64,000 nucleotides of DNA, from contig NVVR01000008.1 in the NCBI GenBank assembly GCA_002733415.1, positions 1 to 64,000 on the forward strand. Reading direction: 5' to 3'. The position numbers and the translations under genes were made by a program. Below the pieces are notes generated by a model. The model searched no databases and was not told the DNA's origin. It was given only the letters and a program-made list of their open reading frames with translations. Positions 16,347 to 25,240 of this stretch are shown here, piece by piece (position 1 is the stretch's first letter; every line of letters begins with the position of its first letter). This DNA is from Kordia sp. (lineage in GTDB: Bacteria > Bacteroidota > Bacteroidia > Flavobacteriales > Flavobacteriaceae).

Positions 16347-16976
16347 ATGAGTACTGAAAAAGAAGTTTCGTACACTATAAATAATTCCTACTCTACTTTA
16401 AATAAATTGACTTCTAAAACAAAAAATGTATGGTTTGTTTGTCATGGTTTAGGTTTTTTGAGCAGGTATTTTATTCAGTATTTTAATGAACTAAACCCAG
16501 AAGAAAATTATATTATTGCTCCTCAAGCACAATCAAAACATTATTTAAAAAACCAATACAAACATGTTGGTGCTACTTGGTTAACAAAAGAAAAAACACA
16601 AAAAAACATCCCAAATGTGTTAAACTATCTTGATAGTGTTTATAAAGCAGAAAACATACCAAGTGACCTCAACTTTATCATTTTAGGTTTTTCACAAGGA
16701 GTATCCGTAGCTACACGTTGGATTGCACATCGTACTATTAAATGTGATACACTTGTATTATATGCCGGAAAAGTACCCAGAGAATTTTCAGAGGACGATT
16801 TTAAACACATACCCAATATCAAATTTATAATTGGTGATAAAGATGAATACGTTACTCCTGGTGTTTTAGAAAATGAAAAAGAATATTCCGATGTACTATT
16901 TGGAAAGCGTATTGAATACATCTCTTTCGATGGGACACATGAAGTGAAAAGAGAATTGATTAATGACTTAGTATAA
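16347..16976 (+). CDS. Alpha/beta hydrolase (carboxylesterase/phospholipase-like)
   Basis: A 209-residue cytoplasmic hydrolase without a signal peptide. The catalytic triad can be placed: Ser in GFSQG, Asp in GDKDEYV and His in DGTHEV. CHGLGF near residue 32 would form the oxyanion hole. The size and motifs fit the small carboxylesterase/lysophospholipase (AB_hydrolase_6/2) group. It is co-transcribed with the GNAT gene, two bases downstream of it. The substrate is unknown. Confidence 0.82.
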   Translation: MSTEKEVSYTINNSYSTLNKLTSKTKNVWFVCHGLGFLSRYFIQYFNELNPEENYIIAPQAQSKHYLKNQYKHVGATWLTKEKTQKNIPNVLNYLDSVYKAENIPSDLNFIILGFSQGVSVATRWIAHRTIKCDTLVLYAGKVPREFSEDDFKHIPNIKFIIGDKDEYVTPGVLENEKEYSDVLFGKRIEYISFDGTHEVKRELINDLV

Positions 16977-17059
16977 TACTTGCTTTTTTTGCTTTTCAGG
17001 AGGGATTCTATAACGTTTTTTCAATTGAAAGTCACTCAATATAGTAGAATTCAAAAAAG

Positions 17060-17087
17060 AAAAGACCAGCACCTCTGCTGATCTTTT
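17060..17087. terminator. Bidirectional terminator
   Basis: Twelve-base arms AAAAGACCAGCA (17060-17071) and TGCTGATCTTTT (17076-17087), with one mismatch, flank a CCTC loop. It lies between the convergent hydrolase and surface-protein genes. Confidence 0.8.
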
Positions 17088-17244
17088 CACCCGAATTATC
17101 GTGTTTAATTTACCCGAAAAAAACACGCTCTTACTTTTGTATCTAATACCCTATGTAAAAAAAGGCTTGCCTATCAATATTTTTCAACAAACCTTTTAAC
17201 TTACATATCATAATTAAAAGGGTATTATATTTTTATATAGATTA

Positions 17245-19107
17245 TTATTTACCAAAATTAGCTTTTACTTGAGTACCCTTATACTTAGCTCTTTTTGTTG
17301 CTCTCCATTGCTCTCTTTTTGCTTTAACAACATTCGGATCTCTTGAAGGAGGCGTCATGTCTTTTACTTTAATTAAATTATTTTCTAATGGTTGTTGACC
17401 ATCTACACCAAACCTATATTCTTGAAAAAACCTACGTTTTGCGGTAATTCTATAAGAAAAAGAAAAATTTGAGTTACCTCCATTTTTCTCTTTTACAGTA
17501 AACCCTTTTCCGTCTGTATCAGGTAGAAAAAACACTCCATTACTATTTCCTTGTTCCTGAATAAAAACATGCATAGGGTGTTTATCATTTATAATAATTG
17601 TTTCATGAAATAATTCATCTAAATTAATATGTACTTGTCCATTAATTAGTTTACCAGTTCCAAAATCTTCAAACCAAATTTCTGGGCTCTCCATACTATA
17701 AACTAACTGATTTCCTTTTGACGTTGGTACAGAACCTGATTTAGTTCCGTTTACAACGGCAAAATTACCATCTACATAAGCTCCGTAAGCAGTACCGGCA
17801 GTAAGATCCTTGTTCAAAGCATAAATTCCAACACCATCAGAGTAATCTATAGCTCCCCAAACACCATAATCCTGTAGTGAAGCCATATCATCATCAATTA
17901 TATTATACCCAATACCTGCAACTGCAGCACCCCATAATCTATAAGCTCCTTTTACTCCCATTTCATGATCTGAATATGCTCTACTTAAACCATAAATACC
18001 TGCTGATCCCTTTTTAGTGCCGTTTGTAATTCCATGAATTCCATAAGACTTTCCATTTTGACTATTGGTGTTCTCAACGTGTAAAACGGAGTTGTTTAAT
18101 CTGTCATCCTTAATTTGTAATTTTCTTGTTGGGATTGTAACCCCTATTCCTATATTACCAGAGTTAGTATTATACATATCTGAACCACTTATTGTCCAAT
18201 CACCATCAGGAGCTAAAGTGGGGTCTGTCCATGTAGCATTACCATAATCATCTGATACTAATATTTTACCATCACCTTGGTTCCCATCTACAATTCGAAT
18301 AACACCAATATCCATACCTGTAATAGAGATATCATCTATAGCAACACTATCAAGTCCATCTTGTGCAGAAAAATCTTTTTCATAAGTCCAAATTAAGGTA
18401 TGAGCACCAGGAGTTAACAAATAAGATACTGTCGTATATGCAGTATCCCCGGACCAAGAACCTTTTGCCACCCCATCAATATAGAAAGTTAACTCATCAT
18501 AAATAGCTTCAGTACTTGTTGTTACAGCAAATGATAAGGTTTGAGAGGATGTTACTACGGCATTATATTGTAGACTACTAGTCTCATCATCAATTAGAGA
18601 ACTTCTTGTTCTTGCTGAGAAGGTTCCAGTATTAACTAGAGCTGCTAAAGCAGTAGTTCTCCAAGTTACATCTCCGAAGGTTGTAAATGGTGCTAATGAA
18701 TTGTCCTCAAAGCCATCAATTAATGTCGCATTAGAGACCGCTGTACCCTCTACATGTAATTTATTGGTTGGTATAGCTGTTCCTACTCCTACATTCCCTG
18801 AATTGGCATTATACATATCAGTACCGGAAATTGTCCAATCAAGATCAACTCCTCCAAAGGTTGTCCATACTGTTCCATTATAGTACCAAAAACCCGGAGC
18901 AATATCAGTCTCATAAACTAATAGTCCTGTTGCAGGAGATACAATTGCTAATTTTTGAGCTTCTGACATCCTAGGGATTAATATTCCTCCTATATTTGAT
19001 TGAATATCTAATATTGAACTTACATCTGGAGTAGTTGTTCCTATACCCACTTGTGCATTAGCTTTAATAGATAAAATTAGAAAAACCATTAACACTACTT
19101 TTCTCAT
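17245..19107 (-). CDS. Large exported surface protein with head repeats and a lectin-like domain
   Basis: A 620-residue exported protein. A signal peptide (1-19, ending NAQ) is followed by a flavobacterial head module (about 20-86: VGIGTTTP, LIPRMSEAQ, LLVYETD, WYYNGT.W). Two copies of a WTISG.DMYN.NSGN.G.G module follow (91-117 and 304-330). Between them, residues about 131-264 resemble a MAM/ConA-like jelly roll (DGFED, FYIDGVAKG, AHTLIWTYEKD, AIDDI). The C-terminal part (about 440-570) resembles the tail domains of Bacteroidota surface and tail-fibre-like proteins. No type IX sorting domain is seen. It is probably an adhesin or surface fibre. It is transcribed divergently from the AraC-type regulator. 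Confidence 0.75.
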   Translation of the reverse strand: MRKVVLMVFLILSIKANAQVGIGTTTPDVSSILDIQSNIGGILIPRMSEAQKLAIVSPATGLLVYETDIAPGFWYYNGTVWTTFGGVDLDWTISGTDMYNANSGNVGVGTAIPTNKLHVEGTAVSNATLIDGFEDNSLAPFTTFGDVTWRTTALAALVNTGTFSARTRSSLIDDETSSLQYNAVVTSSQTLSFAVTTSTEAIYDELTFYIDGVAKGSWSGDTAYTTVSYLLTPGAHTLIWTYEKDFSAQDGLDSVAIDDISITGMDIGVIRIVDGNQGDGKILVSDDYGNATWTDPTLAPDGDWTISGSDMYNTNSGNIGIGVTIPTRKLQIKDDRLNNSVLHVENTNSQNGKSYGIHGITNGTKKGSAGIYGLSRAYSDHEMGVKGAYRLWGAAVAGIGYNIIDDDMASLQDYGVWGAIDYSDGVGIYALNKDLTAGTAYGAYVDGNFAVVNGTKSGSVPTSKGNQLVYSMESPEIWFEDFGTGKLINGQVHINLDELFHETIIINDKHPMHVFIQEQGNSNGVFFLPDTDGKGFTVKEKNGGNSNFSFSYRITAKRRFFQEYRFGVDGQQPLENNLIKVKDMTPPSRDPNVVKAKREQWRATKRAKYKGTQVKANFGK

Positions 19108-19126
19108 AACTTGATAAATTTTTTAG

Positions 19127-19134
19127 CAAAAATA
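19127..19134 (-). promoter_or_regulatory. Probable -7 box of the surface-protein gene
   Basis: The minus strand reads TATTTTTG, a full TAnnTTTG match, 19 bases upstream of the ATG at 19107. Confidence 0.5.
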
Positions 19135-19187
19135 TATTTGATGATCTTACCAATAGCTTCATATTATAAAAAAGCCCTTGTTTTTTT

Positions 19188-19220
19188 TGTCATTTATAGT
19201 GTCATGTTATAATATGACAC
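19188..19220. promoter_or_regulatory. Operator-like TGTCAT repeats between divergent genes
   Basis: TGTCAT occurs at 19188-19193 and 19200-19205 (12 bases apart), and its complement ATGACA at 19214-19219. The last two belong to a 22-base palindrome (19199-19220, GTGTCATGTTA with TAATATGACAC) that has a single G-T imperfection. It lies between the surface-protein gene and the AraC-type regulator gene, 32 bases before the latter's -7 box. A regulator-binding site is likely. Confidence 0.5.
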
Positions 19221-19252
19221 CTTAAAAAAAAGCGCTAATTGTTTAAAAGTGT

Positions 19253-19260
19253 TATTTTTG
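19253..19260 (+). promoter_or_regulatory. Probable -7 box of the AraC-type regulator gene
   Basis: TATTTTTG fits TAnnTTTG and is 29 bases upstream of the ATG at 19290. The -33 region falls next to the palindrome at 19199-19220. Confidence 0.5.
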
Positions 19261-19289
19261 ACGCTCAATAATTTTTAAATAAAGTAAGA

Positions 19290-20441
19290 ATGTCATTCAT
19301 TTTATTTGCGCAAATCATCATTAGTGTTTTTATAATCTTTGCATTATATACTAATAAGGATGATATAAAATTTAATTCTGATAAGATTTTACTATTCTAT
19401 ATCATTCTATTAATGATTCGTTCTTCTGTAATATATATTACGACAAATCTAGATCTGTTTCTAAAATTTCCCTATACCATGTTTGTTGTTCAATCATCCT
19501 TTTTTTTGGATGCGGTATTCATATATTTCTATGTTAAAGTTTTAAAAGGCGAACGTATAATTTCCTGGAAATCATTTTTTCTATTGATTCCTTTTATTGT
19601 ATTCACAGCTATGTCAATCTATGTAGCAATGATAATTGATAATGATGTTCTTACTCAAGCAATTATAGGTTTGCATGATACTACCATTGTTCAGGAATGG
19701 AATTTGACTGAAAAAATATACATTGGATTAGTTATTCTTTTTAATGCATCTCTGTATTTATATTCATTATATATTTTTAAATATGATGTAAAACTTTACA
19801 ATCAAAAAATAGAATTTAAAAGTGACTTAACCTACCAATGGCAAAACCGTTTTATCCATGCATGGTTTTATTTGTTCTTGTTGCCTCTCATTTTTGAAAG
19901 AGTTAGTTTGATAATGAATTTGCCTTACAAGTATTTATCAGAAACTATATTTTTATCCTCTACCTTGTTACTCACTTTTATTTTCGGTTTAAAAAAAATA
20001 AAGATAAAATATGAACAAGTTAAATATTCAAATGAAGATTTTACTATAAAAACATTGATTAAAAAACAAGAAAAATACGGAGCTTTAAAAATAGATGATA
20101 AGACCATCCAAAACTATAAAAGTGAAATTGAAAATTTAATTCGAGATGAGAACCTTATATTAAATTCGGAATTAAATTTGCAACTATTTTCAGAAAAATT
20201 ACTTAAAAAACCATACATCATCTCACAAGTAATTAACACTATTTATAATAAGAGTTTTAATGACTTTATAAACGAACATAGAATTAAATACGCGAAACAA
20301 CTTTTAACAAATAATCCCGATTATAAAATTATCCATATTGCTTTAGACTGTGGGTTTAATTCAAAAACTACGTTTAATAGACAATTCAAAAAGCTTGTTG
20401 GAATGACTCCGACAGAGTATAAAGAAAGCCACAATTTATAG
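19290..20441 (+). CDS. Membrane-bound AraC-family regulator (7TM plus HTH)
   Basis: A 383-residue protein with about seven membrane segments in residues 1-235 (for example MSFILFAQIIISVFIIF and IYIGLVILFNASLYLY), then a cytoplasmic linker and a C-terminal AraC DNA-binding domain (about 280-383). The second helix-turn-helix carries the usual IALDCGFNSKTTFNRQFKKLVG..PTEY signature (here IALDCGF and KLVGMTPTEY). Bacteroidota use this architecture to sense an unknown membrane or extracellular signal and act directly on DNA. The divergent surface-protein gene and the palindrome between the two suggest a local target. Confidence 0.87.
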   Translation: MSFILFAQIIISVFIIFALYTNKDDIKFNSDKILLFYIILLMIRSSVIYITTNLDLFLKFPYTMFVVQSSFFLDAVFIYFYVKVLKGERIISWKSFFLLIPFIVFTAMSIYVAMIIDNDVLTQAIIGLHDTTIVQEWNLTEKIYIGLVILFNASLYLYSLYIFKYDVKLYNQKIEFKSDLTYQWQNRFIHAWFYLFLLPLIFERVSLIMNLPYKYLSETIFLSSTLLLTFIFGLKKIKIKYEQVKYSNEDFTIKTLIKKQEKYGALKIDDKTIQNYKSEIENLIRDENLILNSELNLQLFSEKLLKKPYIISQVINTIYNKSFNDFINEHRIKYAKQLLTNNPDYKIIHIALDCGFNSKTTFNRQFKKLVGMTPTEYKESHNL

Positions 20442-20530
20442 CTGGAATTCCATTAAGAAAGGAAATCTATTAGAATAGTATTTTAAAAGTTCTAAGCAGC
20501 CAAAAATGGTATTGAATGCTCGTCATCTTA

Positions 20531-22099
20531 TTAACTCACACCTATTTTATCAAAAGTAAGTTTAAAAACGGCTCCAGGCATATCCAATTGCTCTAGGGTT
20601 CCGTTTAATTGCTTAGTAAATGTTTTAATTAATTTAACACCTATACCTGTTGACTTATGCCCTTCTTTTATACCGTTTCCGTTATCCCCAATAATCATCT
20701 CATAACGCACACCTTCAAGATGTTTAATCCTAACAGAAATTTCTCCTTTAGTTCTATTTTTAAACCCATGTTTCAACGAGTTTGTAATCATTTCATTAAT
20801 GATCAATCCTAGTGGTACTAAGGTCCGCATCATTAAATTTACTGGCGCTATTTTTATGCTTATTTTTATTTGTTTGTCAACTGTATAACTTTTTACTAAA
20901 TCTTCAACTAATAATGAAATATAATCTTGCACATCTATTTGATTAATATCATCAGAACGATACATTTTTTCATGAAGCATAGCCATCGAAAGCACCCTAT
21001 TACGTGTTTCCTTAAACATCGTTACAGCTTCCTCACTTTTTAACTTTCTTGATTGAAACTTTAGCAAGCTATTAACCACTTGAAGATTATTTTTAACGCG
21101 ATGATGAATTTCTTTAAGCATTGCCCTTTTCTCATCATTCTTTTTTTCTAATTCTGAAAGTGAGTTTTCTAGTTTCTTTTCTATTATATTTCTTTTTACA
21201 ATTTCTCTTTGAAGACTTCTATTCCATAGTAAAATAATCACAATTACTAATAACACTATTAAAAGTAAAATTCCAGTTATGTATACTATTTTTCCGACAT
21301 TTACACCATACTCATACCTTACTTGTATCCAATCAAGCTTTATTTTATTATGCTCTTCTGGAGGAATCGCTTCAAAAACTTTATCAACAATACTAACTAA
21401 TTCTGGCCAATCCTTCCTTACGCCAAAAGACAAATCTGAATTTTTATAACGTGTTGGAGCAGCTATTTTTATATTAGTAAAACCTTCTTTATTTATGTAA
21501 TAACTTACGACAGCAAGGTTACCCACAAAGGCATCTGCTGTTCCGAAACTAACACTTTTTAGCGCTTCTTTTACTCCGTCAGCATGTATAATTTGTATTT
21601 TAGGGAAATCTCGGGATATCATTTCAGAAGTATAAAAACCTGTTGGAAGAGCAACTTCTTTTCCATTTAAATCCTTTAAATCTCCAATAAAGTCATAATC
21701 TTTTCTAGTTACTATTACTAATGGGAAAGATATATAAGGTTTGGTAAAATTTAAAAATCCTTTCCTCCTTTCATTAGAACTAATTCCTGTAGCTAAATCT
21801 ACTTCACCTGTTTCCAATTTTTTAATGGTCTCTTTCCAAGTAATATTAGGAATTGGTCGTAAATCTATTCCTGTTTTATCTTCTACTATTTTTATATAAT
21901 CGGCAATAATTCCATAATATAAAGTGTCCTTTTCATTATAAAATTCAAAAGGAGCCCAGGTAGGGTCATAACCATGATAAATTACTGGATGTTCCTTAAT
22001 CCATGCTTTTTCCGCTTCCGTAAAATCAATTTCCTGAGCATTAACATTACCTATAAAAGTAATGATAGAAAGTAATAGTATAAGAAAACTTTTATTCAT
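20531..22099 (-). CDS. Sensor histidine kinase with a periplasmic amino-acid-binding domain
   Basis: A 522-residue membrane kinase with the preferred start MNKSFLIL at 22099; an ATG eight codons upstream (22123) is less likely. A signal peptide ends at about residue 21 (VNAQ). An SBP_bac_3 solute-binding domain (about 25-260: WAPFEFYNEK, GEVDLATGISSNERR) is followed by one membrane segment (about 273-295) and a short coiled coil. A HisKA_2 dimerisation domain carries the phospho-acceptor His in EIHHRVKNNLQ, and an HATPase domain has NEMITNSLKHG and GDNGNGI. The layout indicates direct sensing of a small molecule in the periplasm. No response regulator is adjacent, so the kinase is an orphan. 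Confidence 0.87.
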   Translation of the reverse strand: MNKSFLILLLSIITFIGNVNAQEIDFTEAEKAWIKEHPVIYHGYDPTWAPFEFYNEKDTLYYGIIADYIKIVEDKTGIDLRPIPNITWKETIKKLETGEVDLATGISSNERRKGFLNFTKPYISFPLVIVTRKDYDFIGDLKDLNGKEVALPTGFYTSEMISRDFPKIQIIHADGVKEALKSVSFGTADAFVGNLAVVSYYINKEGFTNIKIAAPTRYKNSDLSFGVRKDWPELVSIVDKVFEAIPPEEHNKIKLDWIQVRYEYGVNVGKIVYITGILLLIVLLVIVIILLWNRSLQREIVKRNIIEKKLENSLSELEKKNDEKRAMLKEIHHRVKNNLQVVNSLLKFQSRKLKSEEAVTMFKETRNRVLSMAMLHEKMYRSDDINQIDVQDYISLLVEDLVKSYTVDKQIKISIKIAPVNLMMRTLVPLGLIINEMITNSLKHGFKNRTKGEISVRIKHLEGVRYEMIIGDNGNGIKEGHKSTGIGVKLIKTFTKQLNGTLEQLDMPGAVFKLTFDKIGVS

Positions 22100-22312
22100 T
22101 TTAAAAAAGGATAGCATAAACACTATTTTTAAAATGATTGAATAATTATAACTTAAACATCACAATCATTCAAAAATTATATAAAATAGTATTCGTTGAA
22201 TATCTACTAAAGTTAATGATATATATATTAATAACGAAATATTATATTTAAACACAAACCAGATAACTTAAAGAAAGTCAATAAACTATCTATCGATTTA
22301 AAAGAAAATTAA

Positions 22313-22954
22313 TTAATTTTTATCTTCTAACATAGGTACAAACCTGAACTCTCCAAAAGTTTCTTTTTTAAACTCCGTAACTGAAGTCCGAACATATAAA
22401 TGCATTATTTGAGGGTCATTTCCTATTGGTATAACCAATCTTCCTCCTATTTTTAATTGTGCTAATAATGGCTTAGGAACATACGGAGCCCCAGCAGTTA
22501 CAACAATACTGTCATATGGTGCATACTCAGGCAATCCTTTATACCCGTCACCAAAAATAAGCTGCTTTGCTCTATAGCCTAATTTCGGGAGAAATAATTT
22601 TGTTTTTTTAAATAATTCTTGTTGGCGTTCAATTGAATATACTTTTACTCCCATTTCTAACAAAACAGCTGTTTGATATCCGCAACCTGTACCTATTTCA
22701 AGTACTACATGATTCTCTTTTAACCGTAATAATTCAGTTTGAAAAGCTACTGTAAATGGATGTGAAATAGTTTGATCAGCACCTATAGGAAATGCTTTGT
22801 TTTGATAGGAATGCGCTTCAAAGCTTGAATCTAAAAACAAATGACGAGGAACTCTATTCATTGCCTCCAATACTTTAAAATCAAGAATACCTTTATCCTT
22901 AAGTAGTAAAATTAATTGTTTTCGTAAGCCTTGATGTTTAAACGTATCCTTCAA
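22313..22954 (-). CDS. pcm: Protein-L-isoaspartate O-methyltransferase
   Basis: A 213-residue SAM-dependent repair enzyme that methylates L-isoaspartyl residues in damaged proteins. Landmarks are VPRHLFLD, the conserved ISHPFTVAFQTELL segment, SAM motif LEIGTGCGYQTAVL, YDSIVVTAGAP and GGRLVIPIG. The length is normal for Pcm. It is a single minus-strand gene with a 186-base AT-rich gap to the sensor-kinase gene downstream, and it is divergent from the Gfo/Idh gene. Confidence 0.93.
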   Translation of the reverse strand: MKDTFKHQGLRKQLILLLKDKGILDFKVLEAMNRVPRHLFLDSSFEAHSYQNKAFPIGADQTISHPFTVAFQTELLRLKENHVVLEIGTGCGYQTAVLLEMGVKVYSIERQQELFKKTKLFLPKLGYRAKQLIFGDGYKGLPEYAPYDSIVVTAGAPYVPKPLLAQLKIGGRLVIPIGNDPQIMHLYVRTSVTEFKKETFGEFRFVPMLEDKN

Positions 22955-23112
22955 ATTAAAAATGTTTTTTTTGCGTGTAGAGGCTAGCCCCCTAATATAT
23001 CTATTAATATATTCTCTAAAGTGTTAATTCATCCTTTATGAGTTTCCTCAGTGCAAATTATTTCTCTGACCGTAAAAATATTTAATTTAAGCCATTTTTC
23101 AACAAATAATCT

Positions 23113-23120
23113 TATTTTTG
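23113..23120 (+). promoter_or_regulatory. Probable -7 box of the Gfo/Idh gene
   Basis: TATTTTTG fits TAnnTTTG and is 26 bases upstream of the ATG at 23147. This supports the internal start over the upstream ATG at 23051. Confidence 0.45.
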
Positions 23121-23146
23121 TTTGCGTTATAGAAAACGAAAACAAT

Positions 23147-24133
23147 ATGTTAAAAGCTGGAGTATTAGGTGCAGGTCATTTAGGAAAAATACATTTACGT
23201 TTATTAAACGAATCTAATAAATATAAACTCGTTGGTTTCTACGACCCTAACAAAGAAAATGCTCAAAAAGTAGCTGCCGAATTCGGTTATAAAGCTTTTG
23301 ATACCATACAAGAATTAATCGATGCTGTTGATGTAGTTGACATTGTTACTCCTACACTGTCACATCATGATTGCGCGGTACAAGTAATCAAATCGAAAAA
23401 ACATGTTTTTATTGAAAAACCAATTTCAAACACGGTTTTAGAAGCTGAAGAAATTGTAACACTTGCAAAGGAAAATAATGTAAAAGGGCAAGTTGGACAT
23501 GTGGAGCGTTTTAACCCTGCTTTTATAGCAGTAAAAGACAAAATCAAGAGTCCGATGTTTATTGAAACACATCGCTTGGCTGAATTTAATCCTCGTGGAA
23601 CAGATGTTCCTGTAGTATTGGATTTAATGATACATGATATAGACGCTATTTTAAGTGTGGTAAAATCTAAAGTAATCAATATTTCTGCTAGTGGTGTTTC
23701 AGTAATTAGCGAAACTCCTGATATTGCCAATGCTCGTTTAGAGTTTGAAAACGGATGTGTTGCCAACTTAACTTCTAGTAGAATATCGTTAAAAAACATG
23801 CGTAAATCACGTTTCTTTCAAAAAGATGCTTACATATCTGTCGATTTTTTAGACAAGAAATGTGAAGTTGTAAAAATGAAAGACGCCCCTGAAACCCCAG
23901 GTGATTTCGATATGATTTTACAAAATGCTGAAGGGGTAAAAAAACAAATCTATTTTGACAATCCAAATATCGATACTAATAATGCAATACTGGATGAATT
24001 GGAAACATTTGCTGATGCTATCAATAACAACACTACACCAATTGTTACTTTAGAGGATGGTACAGAAGCATTACGTATTGCACACAAAATAATTAACTGT
24101 TTTAAACCCAACAGTGGGAATAACAAAAAATAA
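23147..24133 (+). CDS. Gfo/Idh/MocA-family oxidoreductase
   Basis: A 328-residue NAD(P)-dependent dehydrogenase starting MLKAGVLGAGHLG at 23147. The upstream 32 codons do not look like coding sequence and contain the promoter. The Rossmann motif GAGHLG (8-13) is followed by the family hallmark EKPIS with its catalytic Lys, and by the C-terminal substrate-binding domain with GHVERFNPAF. Members oxidise or reduce sugars and inositols. In Bacteroidota this gene commonly sits before a 3-hydroxybutyryl-CoA dehydrogenase gene, as here, but the substrate is not known. Confidence 0.85.
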   Translation: MLKAGVLGAGHLGKIHLRLLNESNKYKLVGFYDPNKENAQKVAAEFGYKAFDTIQELIDAVDVVDIVTPTLSHHDCAVQVIKSKKHVFIEKPISNTVLEAEEIVTLAKENNVKGQVGHVERFNPAFIAVKDKIKSPMFIETHRLAEFNPRGTDVPVVLDLMIHDIDAILSVVKSKVINISASGVSVISETPDIANARLEFENGCVANLTSSRISLKNMRKSRFFQKDAYISVDFLDKKCEVVKMKDAPETPGDFDMILQNAEGVKKQIYFDNPNIDTNNAILDELETFADAINNNTTPIVTLEDGTEALRIAHKIINCFKPNSGNNKK

Positions 24134-24185
24134 TAAAATATTAGTTTTTAGCTTAGTTGGTTAAAAGTATTTAAATTAATAACAG

Positions 24186-24205
24186 ATTCCCTTTTTCAAG
24201 GGAAT
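24186..24205. repeat. Short intergenic hairpin repeat
   Basis: ATTCCCTT (24186-24193) and AAGGGAAT (24198-24205) form a perfect 8-bp hairpin with a 4-base loop, 21 bases before hbd. The flanking sequence (GATTCC...GGAATGAC) is of the kind scattered between genes in many flavobacteria, so it may be an intergenic repeat rather than a dedicated regulatory site. Confidence 0.4.
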
Positions 24206-24225
24206 GACAAAAATAAATTTTTGAC

Positions 24226-25113
24226 ATGAAAAACGTAGCAGTAATTGGATCAGGAACTATGGGTAATGGTATTGCACATACTTTTGCACAAAGTGGTTAT
24301 AAAGTTCAATTAATCGACATCTCTCAAGATGCTTTAGATAGAGGAATGGCAACGATAGCCAAAAACTTAGACCGTATGGTTGCTAAAGAGAAAATTAGTG
24401 AAGCTGATAAAGAGAATACCTTAAGTAACATTACTACGTACACGTCTATTAAAGAAGGTGTTGCAAATGCAGGATTAGTTGTTGAAGCCGCTACCGAAAA
24501 CTTATCTTTAAAGTTAAAAATATTCAAAGATTTAGATGAATTATCTCCTAAGGATGCTATCCTTGCAACAAATACCTCTTCTATTTCAATTACAAAAATA
24601 GCAGCAGTTACTAAAAGGCCGGAAATGGTTATCGGAATGCATTTTATGAATCCTGTGCCAATTATGAAACTGGTAGAGATTATCCGTGGATACAATACTT
24701 CTGATGAAGTTACCAATGCCATTATGGATTTATCTAAAAAATTAGGTAAAATCCCTACAGAAGTAAATGATTACCCTGGTTTCGTTGCCAACAGAATTTT
24801 AATGCCAATGATCAACGAAGCAATTGAAACCTTATACAATGGAGTTGCTGGAGTTGAAGAAATTGACTCCGTAATGAAATTAGGTATGGGACACCCTATG
24901 GGACCATTACAATTAGCAGATTTTATTGGTTTAGACGTGTGTTTATCAATTTTAAATGTGATGCATGATGGATTTAAAAATCCTAAATATGCTCCTTGTC
25001 CGCTATTAGTAAATATGGTAATGGCAGGGAAGTTAGGTGTGAAATCTAAAGAAGGTTTTTACGACTATGCTGAAAGCAGAAAAGCCGAGAAAGTGGCAAA
25101 AATGTTTGCTTAA
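24226..25113 (+). CDS. hbd: 3-hydroxybutyryl-CoA dehydrogenase
   Basis: A 295-residue NAD(P)-dependent dehydrogenase acting on 3-hydroxyacyl-CoA in butyrate or fatty-acid metabolism. The Rossmann motif GSGTMGNGIA begins at residue 8. EAATENLSLK, the catalytic His in MHFMNPVPIMKLVE, NDYPGFVANRIL and GHPMGPLQLADFIGLD are all characteristic. The length is standard for Hbd. It lies 92 bases downstream of the Gfo/Idh gene and ends in its own terminator. Confidence 0.93.
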   Translation: MKNVAVIGSGTMGNGIAHTFAQSGYKVQLIDISQDALDRGMATIAKNLDRMVAKEKISEADKENTLSNITTYTSIKEGVANAGLVVEAATENLSLKLKIFKDLDELSPKDAILATNTSSISITKIAAVTKRPEMVIGMHFMNPVPIMKLVEIIRGYNTSDEVTNAIMDLSKKLGKIPTEVNDYPGFVANRILMPMINEAIETLYNGVAGVEEIDSVMKLGMGHPMGPLQLADFIGLDVCLSILNVMHDGFKNPKYAPCPLLVNMVMAGKLGVKSKEGFYDYAESRKAEKVAKMFA

Positions 25114-25135
25114 CAATATTGAATACTCAATTGGG

Positions 25136-25170
25136 CCTCACATATTTTCAAAAATTTGTGAGGTCTTTTT
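25136..25170 (+). terminator. Terminator of hbd
   Basis: CCTCACA (25136-25142) pairs with TGTGAGG (25157-25163), further stacked by inner A/T pairs, and is followed by a run of six T. Confidence 0.8.
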
Positions 25171-25240
25171 TCGAATAAGCTTTTTGATTAGATAAAAAAT
25201 CATACATTTAATTATTCATTGTTAACCATTACTAGTCAAT

